Shown: positions 1 through 36,900 of the stretch, piece by piece | How positions within the stretch are numbered: position 1 is the stretch's first letter | Layout of the letters: every line of letters starts with the position of its first letter | NCBI GenBank assembly: GCA_029204225.1 | Contig: CM055097.1 | Location: 11,841,828 to 11,905,827, forward strand | Direction of reading: 5' to 3' | Origin: Diphasiastrum complanatum | Taxonomy: Eukaryota > Streptophyta > Lycopodiopsida > Lycopodiales > Lycopodiaceae | Length of the DNA stretch: 64,000 nt | The notes under the pieces: generated by a model | What the model was told of the DNA's origin: nothing | Database searches by the model: none | Seen by the model: the letters and a program-made list of their open reading frames with translations, nothing else | Made by a program: the position numbers and the translations under genes

Positions 1-563
1 TACCAAAAACCAACAAGTAGACAGGTGGTCCATCGTTGTTGGGATGGCAGCCAACTGTCATTTATGTAGGGCATTATGAATTATCATTGCTTAGGCGTGT
101 AGCCACAAAAAAAACACATGGGGAGGTGTGATCCACTGGCCATCAGCAGTTCATTGGCCAGCGGCCCACAGACCATTGCAAAAAGGCTTGAACAAAGTAT
201 GTACTACTGCGATTATACAGCAAGTGGCCGCTTGTTGTCTAACGACAACACAATAGAAGCAAATTTGAGTGTCATACTTGTATAATTGATCCAGAATGCT
301 CTTGAGGTAGCGCCCAATCGTAGATGCTTCCGAAGTTCTTTTAGAAGCAAGAATACTATACCAATCAACAATTTTCATAGCATATATGAGCACTCCACCT
401 CAAGTATAACTAGTAAGTGAAACCTTTCACGTATAAGCGATTATTAAGCAGAATTGATAGCAACCTTACCTTAGTATGTAGTATTTTCCACCCGAATACT
501 CTTCCAATAGCAATCACGAGTCTTCTCTCCTGCACGTCGAATCAGATCGCAATAGAGATATGC

Positions 564-716
<153 letters not shown>

Positions 717-1007
717 GAGTGAAATTAGGGTTGTGTCACCTTCCTTTATATAGAGATCACAATACATCTTGGTGCACTGGGTGCTTGATAATGCCCGCCA
801 TTAGATTGTATCCCTATATCATAGCCATTCAAAGAAACCAAGTTTCCCACCGAAGACTATAATTTTAAAAAAAAAAACTTCTTAAGGGGTCATATTTCTA
901 AGTTTAACAAGGTAGGGCATTTTTGTACGTTTAGTACCATAAGGGAAAAAACCTTTTCATGATGTTTCGAAGAGCGAATAGAACGTAATGACCATAAAAT
1001 AGAGTCC

Positions 1008-1108
<101 letters not shown>

Positions 1109-4100
1109 CTGAAATTTTAGATCAATGGGTTTTTTTAAATATTCTAGAGAAGCACGAATCCTGATATTTCTCACTTGTGTTCGACCATAATGATTGCTTG
1201 TCATCTTGACTATAATAGGCTTAACATTATGTTGTGGAATGGTTTTATTTAAGCTTTTGATCGTTAGTTACATCACATTGCATTGCTCATGCGTATGAAT
1301 TTTTTGTCATAAAAAAAATTGTTTTCACTTTGTGCACTAATCTATTGCAATCATTTATAGCACATGAAGACTTTGAGCAAAATTTTTGTGTGATCAATAT
1401 AAATGTTTGATGGACACCATGACAGGTATGCATAGACATCTATCAAGGGAGTAGGATGGCATTTTGTCGACATCTATTGCAAAAAGATAGATGTTGACAC
1501 GAACAAAAGGCGTTCAAGCTTTTTTGTAATTCTTGAAAAAAAATCTCTCAAGATCTACAATACTAGAGAGAATTTATTGGTATATAAATAGCCTTTCATG
1601 TTATGGATCAAGATAGAATATTTGACACAACATAAGTCTCTAATCTAACTCTTTCCATCCTAAATTCTATCTATTTATCTAAGATCACAAGAATGACCTA
1701 ATGTTAAACATAAACACCTTGTGAAACCGATCAACTTTTTATTTTTTAATCACACTCCTTATTATTCAAACTGTAGTCGAACACATTGTGGAATGTGAAA
1801 ACAAATGCATTAACGTTCCAGATTGACCTTGATAGAACTTTCAATCTATATGGTATAGAATTACATGTGTCATTGTAATGAAAATTATAGGATTGCCACT
1901 CTTCTTTATGACTCAATCACCTTCAAAATTTTATATAAAGGATTATTTTCTTCTCATATTTTGCTAAAACGTCTACTAGACAAGGATGATATCTTTCCGC
2001 TTATTCTTAGTTCTTTCCAATGAACAACTCATTTGTGTCCTAAAAGAAGTAGCTATAACCAAAGCAAGACACCATGTTTGCTTTCCACATGGATGTCTCA
2101 TTTGCCAAACACATTAATCTTTCCTACAGTATTGCATAAAGAAGATATCCAAAGGAGTTTTGTTGTTGTAGACCTGGCATCAAGTTCTATTTAGTGGATA
2201 TTTGATAGAATTTACATTTATAATCTAACGCCTTACATTGACCTAGATAACCTGAATTCACAATTCCAAAAGACCTTGTTATAATAAGGTGAGTTCTATC
2301 AACCTATTTGATATCACCATAAAAATGATCCAATGTCCAACATAAACATTGCTAGTAAAATTGGTTCCTTTCTAGATTACATCAATAAATGTTAGATTGG
2401 ATATCAAATTAACCAACATTCAAAGTTTTAGGTCTATTCAAGATTATATGGGCCTCCATCCATTGTCACGTCCATCCATCCATTAAATGAATCCTGATTG
2501 GATGGATGTTGATTCAGTTTAGGGTTGGTTTGGTATATTTTTATCCTTAATATTTAATTGCATTGTTTCCTGTTCTATCATAATAATGCAAAAACAAGAT
2601 GTTCAATACCATCTTTCACGAATGCCAACTACTTAACAGATGTTTCAAACCTTAGTGCTATAGTTTTTTCTAGAATGATGGACGGATTGTAATTTTAGGA
2701 GACATAAGTGGAAATGTGTATTTGGTTAAGGGATCTAGACAATCATGATTATTGTCATAAGTCTTATCCTGAGTTAGGCTTGGAATAGGTAAAGAAATTC
2801 CAGTTTAAGCTAGTCATGCACAAGTTAGATCTACAGTATAATTGATTTGCGTGCGCATGCACAAGGAAAAGCAATTTATACCTATGATGAATTTTTATTA
2901 TAAGGTTACACGTAAAAATTAATGCAGGATCAGCGAGTTTCTAGGAAGCTCTATTCAGTACAGGTAACAATCAGGGGCATCATTTGGTAGTAAGATCTAT
3001 TCCATCAGCTTTTGAATGCGTAGTACCAGGAAATGGTCTGTGTTTTATGTGATGCTTGATTACTTCTCTGTTATGCTTAATTTCCAATAGTAATAACACA
3101 GTCCTGATTGTGAAAAGCTTTTATCCATAAATCTGAAACTTCAAATCTCACAAGAAGTATAAATAGTGAGTTTTTGAACAGCCATGTAAACTTGGCTCAA
3201 AAATTAAAATTCCATATTTTGTGCTTCAAGCAACTCTTGATAGTTCGTTTCCAGCAATTGTGCTTGTCATCATGTGTCGAATTTGGCCAGCAAATGATCT
3301 CATTGGAAATAATCTCTCCATTCATGATTGAATTGATCATTAGCCATTACAACTCGTGAATTGTTCGAATTAGAACCACAACTATGAAGTAAATTTATCT
3401 GATTAACATATCTATTGTTACAAAAACTCCAGTTATATCCCAGTAAATAGAATAAGAAAGCTGAACTTCCCCTCAAGCTGGACATTCTTGCTTCGAAACT
3501 GCAACCAAATAAAAAATGATCGAAAGTGAAACTGATGATGATTGGAAATCAAATGATAAACTAGCTAGTATCGGTCCTTTAAATTGGTTCACAGCTAGCT
3601 ATTCTCCCTAATGCAATTTAACTGTATATACCATTTAACAGGCATGCACTTTTGCTGATGTAGTCTTGACGAGTTCGCTTGTGTTGTTCCTAGTTGGCTC
3701 TTCCCTTTGTTTCTAAACGCTCTTTGGAGGTAGGAAAATCATAGTCATCAGCTATCAGCAACCAAAAAATAACAACATTCTGCACAGTATGGTAAAGACT
3801 CTTTAAGGCAGTGTAATGACTTGTGCATAAAAATGTCGACTAAACTCAGAAATGCATAGCCCAACCTATATCACAAGTCACAGTCTGAAGTACATCAAAG
3901 GGCCAAGGGCTTATGAATGACAAAAGGTTCGAAACTAACCATATTATCAAGTATGCGAAGCTTCCCAAAGTGCAGCATCAAAATCCAACATAGGTGCTGC
4001 ACACAGAAACCAGCAAAAAGCTTTGTATTGGTACCCATACACAACTTTAGATGCAATGAAGTTACATGATACTTACACCCTTGATGGCACTGCCAAACAG

Positions 4101-4383
4101 ACAATATCACGGACCCATATCTATTACACAAATAGAAAAGAAAAGCTTTGGGTTGCAGAAGACATCAAAGAAAACACTATCCAAACTTACACAAACACGA
4201 ATATGTGTAGAAGCAAAATGTTAAACAGCAAACCGATTTCTTTTCTGCATGCTAAAGTTCCCAGGCGGCAGACCTCAGCAGAAAATAATAAGATAAACTT
4301 GAGAAACAGCATCTTTCAACTCACAGCTTCGCCATATATGCAAAGCAAATATGTTCATCTCTAACATTAGTACCAGACAACTG

Positions 4384-26236
<21,853 letters not shown>

Positions 26237-26760
26237 CGCTGCTGCTCCCACTGCCGATCTCTCTCTCTCTCCCTCCCTCGCGCTCTCGTACTTTTGCTTT
26301 GATTCCTTTGAAATATAGACAAGATCCATCTCTCTCCCCTATTTTTCTTTGCAGAAACCCTAATTATTTAAACCTACTCCTAATCCTAAACTTCAAGCAC
26401 ACTGCACAATCAGCCAAGAGACTCTCTCAGACCCACACTACCCTATTTTATTTGCAGACCCTAAATACCTAGGCCTACTCCTAACCCTACCGTTTAAGCA
26501 CATTACACAATCAGCCAAGAGACATTGTGACCTCAATGCTATCCTATTTTTTACATAAAGCCTAAGTGACTAGACCTACCCCTAACCCTAACCTCTAAGG
26601 ACACTAAACACAATCACCCAAGTGACTCTATATGAAATAGCAATAGCAACCACTAGGCTACAAAAATATAACCTAAAACTTAAGAGCACATTATGCTTTA
26701 TCAAAATTTTAACAGCACATCTAATTTGATCCGGTGGTATCGCATCTAGGTTAGACATTG
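26237..26760 (-). promoter_or_regulatory. AUG6 upstream region with three repeats carrying telo-box motifs
   Basis: A unit of about 100 bp (CCTATTTT...GCAGA..CCCTAA...CACAATCAGCCAAGAGAC) occurs at about 26337, 26441 and 26541. Telo-box-like words lie within: AAACCCTAA (26355-26363), ACCCTAA (26458-26464), AACCCTA (26483-26489) and AACCCTAA (26584-26591). In plants, telo-boxes (AAACCCTA) are known in promoters of genes active in dividing cells, which would suit a mitotic spindle gene. No convincing TATA box was seen. A role in AUG6 transcription is inference. Confidence 0.6.
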
Positions 26761-26930
26761 CCTTCGCTTTTCTCTCCCTCTCTCTCTCTCTCTCTCTCAT
26801 GCTCCAGATGGTCATGTCTGTAGAACATTCTAGAGGGCAAAAATATTCTAGAACGTTCTTGATCTCGAATGTTGCAATCGTCAAGTTCAAATAATTAGGG
26901 CACACATGGCCCAATCAAAACACTCAAAAC

Positions 26931-26947
26931 ACACACACACACACACA

Positions 26948-27002
<55 letters not shown>
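26931..27002. repeat. (AC)n(TC)n microsatellite
   Basis: About 20 bp of AC followed by about 52 bp of TC, roughly 700 bp upstream of the AUG6 start. A shorter CT tract lies at about 26772-26799. Confidence 0.95.
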
Positions 27003-29285
<2,283 letters not shown>

Positions 29286-29289
29286 GAGT

Positions 29290-30415
29290 ACTGTCCAACG
29301 CAAGACATGACAGCAAATGATTTTATGAAGGAGCTGAGCACAGTCCAGAAAGTTCGTGACTGGCCTATCCTGAAAACCATTAGGAAAGTAAAATCTTTTT
29401 TAGGCTTCACAGGATTTTTCCATAAATTCATTAAAGACTATGCCTTAGTTGCATTGCCTCTAACGAATCTTCTTAAGGGAGTGAAGAAAGCCAAAAGGAA
29501 AACTAAAAAGGGTAATAAGAAAAAGGCCGAAGGCGTTCGAAGATTAGTCCTCCTATTGTTTGGACTGATGAACTTAATCAAAGCTTTGAAGCTTTGAAGA
29601 TGTTGGTGTCTACAGCCCCTATCTTACACATAGTGGACCCTAGCGGATCTTTCTTAGTGGAAATGGACGCTAGTGACTATGCGGTAGGTGCAGTCCTTTA
29701 CCAAGATGGTAGACCTGTGGCTTTCGAGAGCAAGAAATTGGACCCAGCTCAAAGTAGGTATTCTACTTATGAGAAAGAACTATTTGTTATCATCCATGCG
29801 TTAAATATCAGGAGACATTATTTATACGGATCCAAATTCATGGTAATGACAGATCATGAATCTCTTAAGTATATCTGTGATGCCTCAGACCTTAGGGGTC
29901 GTAAGGCTCGCTGGTCGGAACTCATTCAAGAGTTCGAATTCGACATTAAGTACCGTTGAGGTACGTCGAATTGCGTCGCTGATGCTTTGAGCTGGATTGG
30001 AGAAGTTAATCAGTTATGCTTTGCTGAGTTCCAATCTGAGTTGTATCTTTCTCTGCGAGATCTTTGTCGGACCAATGAGTTTTTCGGTCATATTTGGCAA
30101 GATGTCCTGGCAGGAAGCTCTTTAAGGAGAGACAATCTTGAAAAGCAAGATTCCAAGAAATCTCGCAAAGGAAAGATACTTGATTATTATTCCATTCGAG
30201 ATGGTTTGCTTTTCCGTAGAGGAAAAGTCTGTGTGCCAGATATCGTGGACTATCCTGCATGAGTGCCACGATAGCCCCAGCGCGGGACACCCTGGTATAC
30301 AGAGGACGCTTGACCTTGTAAAGAGAGAATTTTATTGGCCAAAAATGAAGGGTCATGTCGAGGCATACGTTCAAAAATGTGAACAATGCCAATCCGTTGG
30401 ACTTCATCGGATGCC
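29290..30415 (+). mobile_element. Ty3/gypsy RT end, RNase H and integrase zinc finger
   Basis: The order RT, RNase H, integrase identifies Ty3/gypsy. RT thumb: VQKVRDWPILKTIRKVKSFL and GFFHKFIKDYALVALPLTNL (about 29345-29475). A lysine-rich insert follows (about 29480-29545), then a frame break. RNase H: EMDASDYAVGAVLYQDGRPV, STYEKEL, LNIRRHYLYG (29594-29959), ending at a TGA where the frame would continue to an 'ADALS' block. Integrase N-terminal zinc finger: His residues in LHECHDSPSAGHPGIQRTL and Cys in KCEQCQSV (about 30265-30400, shifted frame). The integrase core is absent: the sequence breaks off at about 30415 into an antisense gag-like ORF. No LTR was seen. Confidence 0.92.
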
Positions 30416-31386
30416 AATTTCTTGACTTCCTCAGTTACCATTGGTGTGATGGATTCTACCATCTCTGTCTTTTGTGATGGTTTTACTTGTTTGCCCGAGG
30501 GTATCTTTGCGTACTTTGGGACTTTTGCTAGATTGTCCTCTTCGTCACTCATTTCATAACTCGGTGGCACTAAGATTTTTCTTTTGTAGTACGTTCGAGG
30601 TGGAAGGGTTACCCCAGGTGCATGGTGATCTACATAGGCCAAATGCCTCCTAGCTATTTGTGAATTTCTCATCGGGCAATCTCGGCATGGATGATTAACT
30701 CCGCATTGTGAACACGAGGGATCAAATGTTGACGGATCCCCTCGATGTGGACATTCAGCTCGACGGTGTTTTCCTCTGCATCCATAGCACCTAATTGAGT
30801 GCAATATGCCATCACCTCTAAGTTGATATGCATACACCGGTAACATATTCTCCTTAGGATCTTCCACAAAATAGATTGGTAGGTTGTTATGGTCCTCCAT
30901 CGAATGCGGTGACATGCAAGAGGATATAACCAAAACTTCTACCTTGCCACTGTTTGTTGAAGAAACTCGTGATTTAGATTGATCAATCTGACATCCATCC
31001 TTCTGGTGAGCTCCTTGTTGGCTTGATTCTGCTTCTGACCGTTTAACCGCTGAATCTTGCTGTCGACAAGCCTGTTGCTCTGTATTTTGTCCTTTTAACA
31101 AGCACGGATTCTTGATTGGACACCTGGTACTTGGATGATCTCCAAAGCAGAAGGTACATTCATCCTTTTTCAAGAAACTTAATAGAGCGAGCATAAGCTT
31201 GTTGATAGCTTGAACTGCAAGGTTCTTGGTCTTCCGCTGCACTTGATCTGCTTGACCTTGCTGCACTTTGTTGCCTTGCATGGGGTTCCATTCTTGTTGG
31301 ATCATTGCTCGTTGTCGACCTTTGTTCCTCTGATTCCCCATCTGGATAGGAAAAATCCTTCTTATCCAAGCCTTTAAAATAAACAC
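30416..31386 (-). CDS. Gag-like nucleic-acid-binding ORF with three zinc knuckles
   Basis: A clean open frame of about 320 codons, not identified by name. It has a Gln-rich basic N-terminal part, then three Cys/His knuckles, CTFCFGDHPSTRC, CYGCRGKHRRAEC and CSQCGVNHPCRDC. All three have the spacing CX2CX3HX4C rather than the retroviral CX2CX4HX4C. A basic, Pro-containing tail follows (TLPPRTYYKRKILVPP). The frame runs on to 30250, but from about 30415 it is only the antisense of the neighbouring gypsy integrase. The true C terminus is therefore cut off. The surroundings suggest a retroelement gag inserted or rearranged head-on with the gypsy fragment. A host zinc-knuckle gene is not excluded. 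Confidence 0.6.
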
Positions 31387-31832
31387 AACTTAAATCTATT
31401 AGTGCTAATAAAGCACAAGGGCACTCACATGATTCATGTGAGTTTTAAGTTGGACCCCTTTAGCTTTTTTATTTGCAACTTGACTTAGGGCCTCTAATGT
31501 CATTTTAGAGTTTTAAGCCCCTAGTCTCTTATTCCTAGGAATTACAACTTGTTACTTGTGCTGGGTTGGGCTTACACGCGCAGGATGCCAGTGCCCTCGC
31601 ACTTATTATCCTACTTACAATGTACTGTGGCAAGGCCCACTAGGTAAGGCTTGGCCAACAGTATTTTAAGTGGTGGGACCCACTTGTTTATTATTGTGCA
31701 GGAAATACCCACAACAGGAGGGCTGTAGGAGTGATTCAGTTGGCAGTGCCCAGCGATTGCATCTGAACTCCATCCGAGCTGAGAGAGAGAGTCGTGTCGG
31801 ATTCGCCTTCGCGAATCGTGACTGATTCTCAT
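31387..31832. other. Spacer between gag-like ORF and Copia gag
   Basis: No domain recognised. It may contain non-coding ends of one of the neighbouring elements. No LTR pair was found. Confidence 0.45.
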
Positions 31833-33400
31833 CAGCCAGATTTCAGACGAAATCAAGAAGTCAGATCATGATGCTAGAAGATCAGCTGACAAATCTACAG
31901 TGGGATGGAAAAGACCTCACCTCTTTCGTGAGAAAGATGAAGGATCTATTTCTATCACTACATAACTCTGGAGCAGAGAATGCAGTGTCAACTGAGAAAC
32001 AACTCACATATCTGTTGAGAGCCTTGTCCAGATCTTTCTAGACGACACGAACCCTGCTCGCGAAAGATCCCGCCATGAACCTCAAAAAGGTAAGATTCGA
32101 GAGGAAGTCGAGGCCGGAGAACATCTTAATCACAAAGATGGTTCTGACCAGGCCCTGTACGGCGACAGAGAAAAATCCAAGAAACAATTCAAGCCTAAGA
32201 GGGAGTCGATTCAGAAGCAGAATCATGACCAACATGTAGAGGGGACCAGCAAGAGCAACTGGAAGAGCAAAGGGAAGTCGAAATGACAAGATGCAGACAA
32301 GAAGACCTGCGTGAGATGCAGAAGAGACAGGCATACAGTTGATACATGCTGGCTCAATTCCAAGATTGAGTGTATCCATTGCCACAAGAAGGGTCGTGCA
32401 GCCATGGATTGCCGCCAGAACCCAAGAAACAGATTAGCACAGAGCATAAAGGAGAACAACAATAGTTCTTCCTATGTCGAGAAGCCCGAGAGCTCGAAGA
32501 TGGGCGAAGAAAAAACGAACAAAAATTGTTCAACCGCCTACATCTATGAAGATGTGTGTGCAGCATCAACATCTGACACACATGAGGTGATCCTGGATTC
32601 AGGAGCCACCTCGCACTTCGTGGCATCAAGACGAATCATGTCTGATTTCAGAAGTGCAGATCCCTCAAGATTCATAATTCTTGGAGATGGATCAGACCTC
32701 AAGTGAACAGTATTGGTTCACTATGCTCAACGCCAACGGTAGAGACAGACGACTTGAAGATGTTCTGTTCGTGCCAACTCTGTAGCAAGAATAACAGATG
32801 CAGGAATGCGTGTGACATTTTCTAATGAAGCATGCAACGTGATTGACGCCAGTACCATCACTCTCATAGCTCAAGGCAGAAGGAAAGACAGCCTATATCA
32901 TCTGAAGGTGCGCCTGCCTAAAGATCAGATGCATCAGACCCATGACGACTCGCCAGACACTCTGTGGCACAGAAGACTCTGCCACATGAACTCAATGGCA
33001 CTTTATCAGGCAAGTCATCATGGAGCGATAACAAGGGTCAGCATCTCGAATGCAACCACTTCGACCACCTGTGATGCATGTTTGAAAGTCAAGATCTTAC
33101 GCACTCCATTCGTCAAAGACTCCTACAGAACGACAAAGATTCTGGAGCTAGTGCACTCTGACATCTGCGGACCATTTAATGTGATCTCAGTAGGAGGTTT
33201 GAAATATTATATAACCTTCATTGATGATTATAGCAAGTTTGTCAAAGTGTACTTTATTCAGAATAAATCTGAAGCGCTCGATAAATTCACAGAGTATGTG
33301 AACTGGGCTGAGAGATGTACAGGAAGCAAGGTGAAGCAGATCAAAACAGATCGACGTGACAAATATATCTCGAATCGCTTCACTGACTTCTGATACTGAA
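31833..33400 (+). mobile_element. Copia gag-protease-integrase fragment
   Basis: Gag: FQTKSRSQIMMLEDQLTN and WDGKDLTSFVRKMKDLFLSL (about 31833-31945), then an in-frame TAG after LLRALSRSF (about 32039). Zinc knuckle CIHCHKKGRAAMDC (about 32371) has Arg where the knuckle His would be. Protease: VILDSGATSHFVASR (about 32588-32630). Pre-integrase: LWHRRLCHMN (about 32960). Integrase: LVHSDICGPF with the first catalytic Asp (about 33150) and KTDRRDKYIS at the second (about 33350). It then stops before the catalytic Glu and any RT. Several stops and shifts make it inactive. Its family is the same as the gag at 45.3-45.7 kb. Confidence 0.9.
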
Positions 33401-33454
33401 AGATTGAAAAGAACTGAAGAGTATGATTATCAATTTCATATCGCGAAAGATATC

Positions 33455-33648
33455 AAGTGTTAGAGATTTTGCTCTGATATCAAAATAGCATTAGGCCCTG
33501 ATAGAGATCACAGATCTAATATTGTGATGGTTCAGATAAAGGAAATAGTGATCTAGCACTGATACTATGATAGAAGCTCTGATATAAGAATGGAATGCTC
33601 TGATACCATGTCGGTATCAGATAAAGTAGTAATACCGTTCTGATACCA
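33455..33648 (-). other. Copia leader with PBS and repeated PBS-like motifs
   Basis: The minus strand directly after the LTR reads TGGTATCAGAAC (33637-33648), an initiator Met-tRNA primer-binding site. Further copies or variants of TATCAGAGC lie at about 33597-33608 (again behind GACA and TGG), 33576, 33556, 33494 and 33471. The cluster is limited to this leader. Confidence 0.7.
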
Positions 33649-33990
33649 TGTCAGAGAGAGGTGTGTTGAAGATAGGTCTAACTCGAAAAGAAACGAATGA
33701 AAATAATTCAAGTAGAAAGAAAACTGTTGTGTATTGCGGAATAAACTATCTTCCTCTTTCACAATGCATGACTATGCCTATCAATTTCAAACAAAACAAT
33801 AGTTATAGAAATCAAGTTTGATCTTATAGTAACTAACTTTGAAATCATCAGTACTACAATGATTACATAGCCAAACAATAAAACATAAAAAATTATCAGA
33901 CAAATAATTTGTCGCAAAACGCTGGACAAATAATTAGTCGTAAATCACAAGACAAATATTTAGTCGCGAAGAAATCCAGAAACACATACA
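33649..33990 (-). repeat. Copia 5' LTR (minus orientation)
   Basis: 342 bp, from TGTATGTGTT to CTCTCTGACA on the minus strand, followed at once by the PBS. It matches the plus-strand LTR at 54397-54742 over its whole length, with substitutions and small indels. Only about 200 bp of the interior survives before it meets the plus-strand Copia fragment. Confidence 0.85.
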
Positions 33991-36900
33991 TTCTGAGACG
34001 AAGCTGAATGCTTATCCTCAATTCGACCAACCAACCTAAGCAAGCACACAGAGATTGAACAATTTCTCAATTGTTTATCTCTGATTCTGAGTACTCATTC
34101 AAGGTCCAAAGGTACATTGAGCGATAAATCTTCCAAATGGACAAAATCTTCAATACATCAAACTGATCATCATATAAACTAAATTTACATGATACACCGG
34201 ATGAGCAGTCGACCAAATCAGAAGATGAAGTTTAAAAGCTAACAAATCAATCATTTAATTTCACAATTACCCTGAAAATCAATTTTTAAACTGACTTCAA
34301 TATCAAATAAGTATTTAGAGATGGGATAATTCTCAAATTATCTGTCTCTACACTGAAATACTATATCAACCTTTTAGAAGTACACTAAAAGATAAATTTT
34401 CCTACTGGGTTTGATTCTCTCCAATCTAATAACATCACCTTCATGTACCTCAATTTACATGAATCATTGGGTGAGTCCTCACCTTACATTGGAAATCAAT
34501 GTTCAAAAGTTAAAGATCCAAAACAATTATAGTCCAAAACTATCCACAATTAATTGTAGACTTGTCATAAATGCTTCTTGGTACAAAACTCATCCCACCA
34601 AAATCTCTTAGGAGATCCATCAAGATAAAAATGACTTCAACTCAGTCCTAAGTACCCCAAAATACTCTCCTGAGATAAGTGCTCTATCTCTAGCATCATA
34701 TACCAGAAAATAGCAACCATTCAATCTTGATAGACTTAACTGCTCCTGATTAATCATAGATTTTAGGTTGAAAAACAGTACACAAGCATTCCTTGGCTAC
34801 AATCTGTAAAGGTAAGCAAATTTCTCATAAGTAAACAGTTACTTAATGAAAATGTCTGTGAGATCCAAACAATCTCAAGTTTGTACACAAATTTAGAGTT
34901 CAAATAACAAATCTAAATTTTAACTCCACCAATTGATCAAGAATTACTCATCATCTTAAGAATCATCATATTTCCCATATAATTCTAATGACCTTTAATT
35001 ATCAATTTATGATCCATCAATCATAAACATTTAGAATCTTATGATTCGTCAATCATAATCTATCGGATTCTAACCCCATACTTAATCATTTAGAGATACT
35101 GGAGTATATGCACAACATACCACTCAGGAAATATAAGAAACATTTTGAAATCTTTTCCACAAGGAAAATTACTGGATTTCAAGAATATTCTTCCATCACG
35201 ATTCTTAACCAGATTATGAGTTCCAAGTTCTACAATCAGCCTAGTGATTAAAGACCATTATAACATTTGTCTTTAACAAATATAAACTTTATACAATCAC
35301 CTAGAACCACATCTAGAGATTATAAAGTTCTACTGAATTCCAACTGAATTCAGTGGTTATCCTTGACATTAGTTAGACTATGTCATCCAATGTATGTATA
35401 TGAGCTCACTGGGATATAGTCAATAACTTAGGACATTTCTCCCTCAAGAAATATTCTATATCAAGAATTTTCTATATTCTATGCACTGTTCTCATAAATG
35501 AATCCAAATGACTCACTAATCATGTGACTTATAAGCAATATAGATCAAAATAAACAGTTTCCGGTGAATTCTCTTCACATTGCTTATTTATCCAATTAAC
35601 TTCTAATCATAAGTAATCTAATACTCAAGTTAATTGTAAATGATTCAGAAATCTTAAATGTCTAGGTGCATATCTCAATTATACATGTATAACACCACAT
35701 TTAGATCTTCTTCTAAACCATAAATAAGTTAATGAATTATCCTTTCCACAGAAAGAGACATTAACCTGCAAGTAACTGTTCCAGCCATTACTTGTTCATA
35801 TGTCTATGCACTATGACTAATTTAAGTATACGATATAAACTCAGTACATAGGAAACACATAGTAGATCCACAAGATTAAGATGTACATAAGCAACTTATC
35901 CAACTATGTTCCAATACATAAACATAGGCTATAAACTAATAGATATCCACAATCTGCATATGTTACTCACATAATTCACTGAGAATCTTGCAACTCAGCT
36001 ACCAAAGAGCTCTATTTCTCGTGAGTAAATAACATATCTAGGAAATCTTTGAAGTGAATAACTCCACATCACAAGTTTTCCAACCATCTAACTCTTATTA
36101 ACAAAATTCCTTCTACCAATCAGCCTACAACAGATCTTAGCATACAAACCAAGATTAGGCTAACTCATACAGACATCTTAGGACATAAAGTTAAGATTGA
36201 AGCTTTATTCCATTGATCCAATCCATATCAAAATGGTACTTGGTAACATTCAACGAATCTTAATTTAATCTTTATCACTACTTCTCATATTAATGAATAT
36301 CTCACAGCTCAATAATCCCAAAACTCCTCTAGTTCCAGATTACTCAAAATAATCACTTAGAGAGTTTGTCTATTTCAAACTGGATAGTTCTACCATTGCA
36401 CAAATACAAGATTTTTTTTCCAAAATCAATGCAACTGGCTGATTCCTCAAAAGACTTATTCCTATCTTTTCTTCTCCCCTTTTAAAAAAGAAATTTCATA
36501 ATTTCGATTTAAAAGTTCCCAGGAGACAACGTATAAGATATCAAAGATTCAAAAAAGCTAGTAATGAGTATCCAATACTATTACACGGGACTTTTTCCTC
36601 AGAATCATAGAATATCTTATCCCGAATGATAGAAATATTATCTCTCAATAATCAACTATCAAATAGAGACTAATTTTAGGGTTCAAAAAACCTAAGTTCC
36701 GAGCCATATTCAAAAATCTTATATGGAAGTACAATCTCATATAATTATAGCAGTCCTTCAGAACAGAGTTCTACATTGAAAGAAATTATATGAATCTCAA
36801 TCCAATTGTCATGTATTAAGAAAGTTCTAAAGAGTAGAGGTCTAATAAAATAGAGAAATAGATTTAAGGGCTTCCATATTTTGTAATTAATGACATACCA

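Noticed and set aside
151-393. 80-codon minus-strand frame
   Set aside because: It looked vaguely transposase-like, but no motif could be named and there are no terminal repeats around it.
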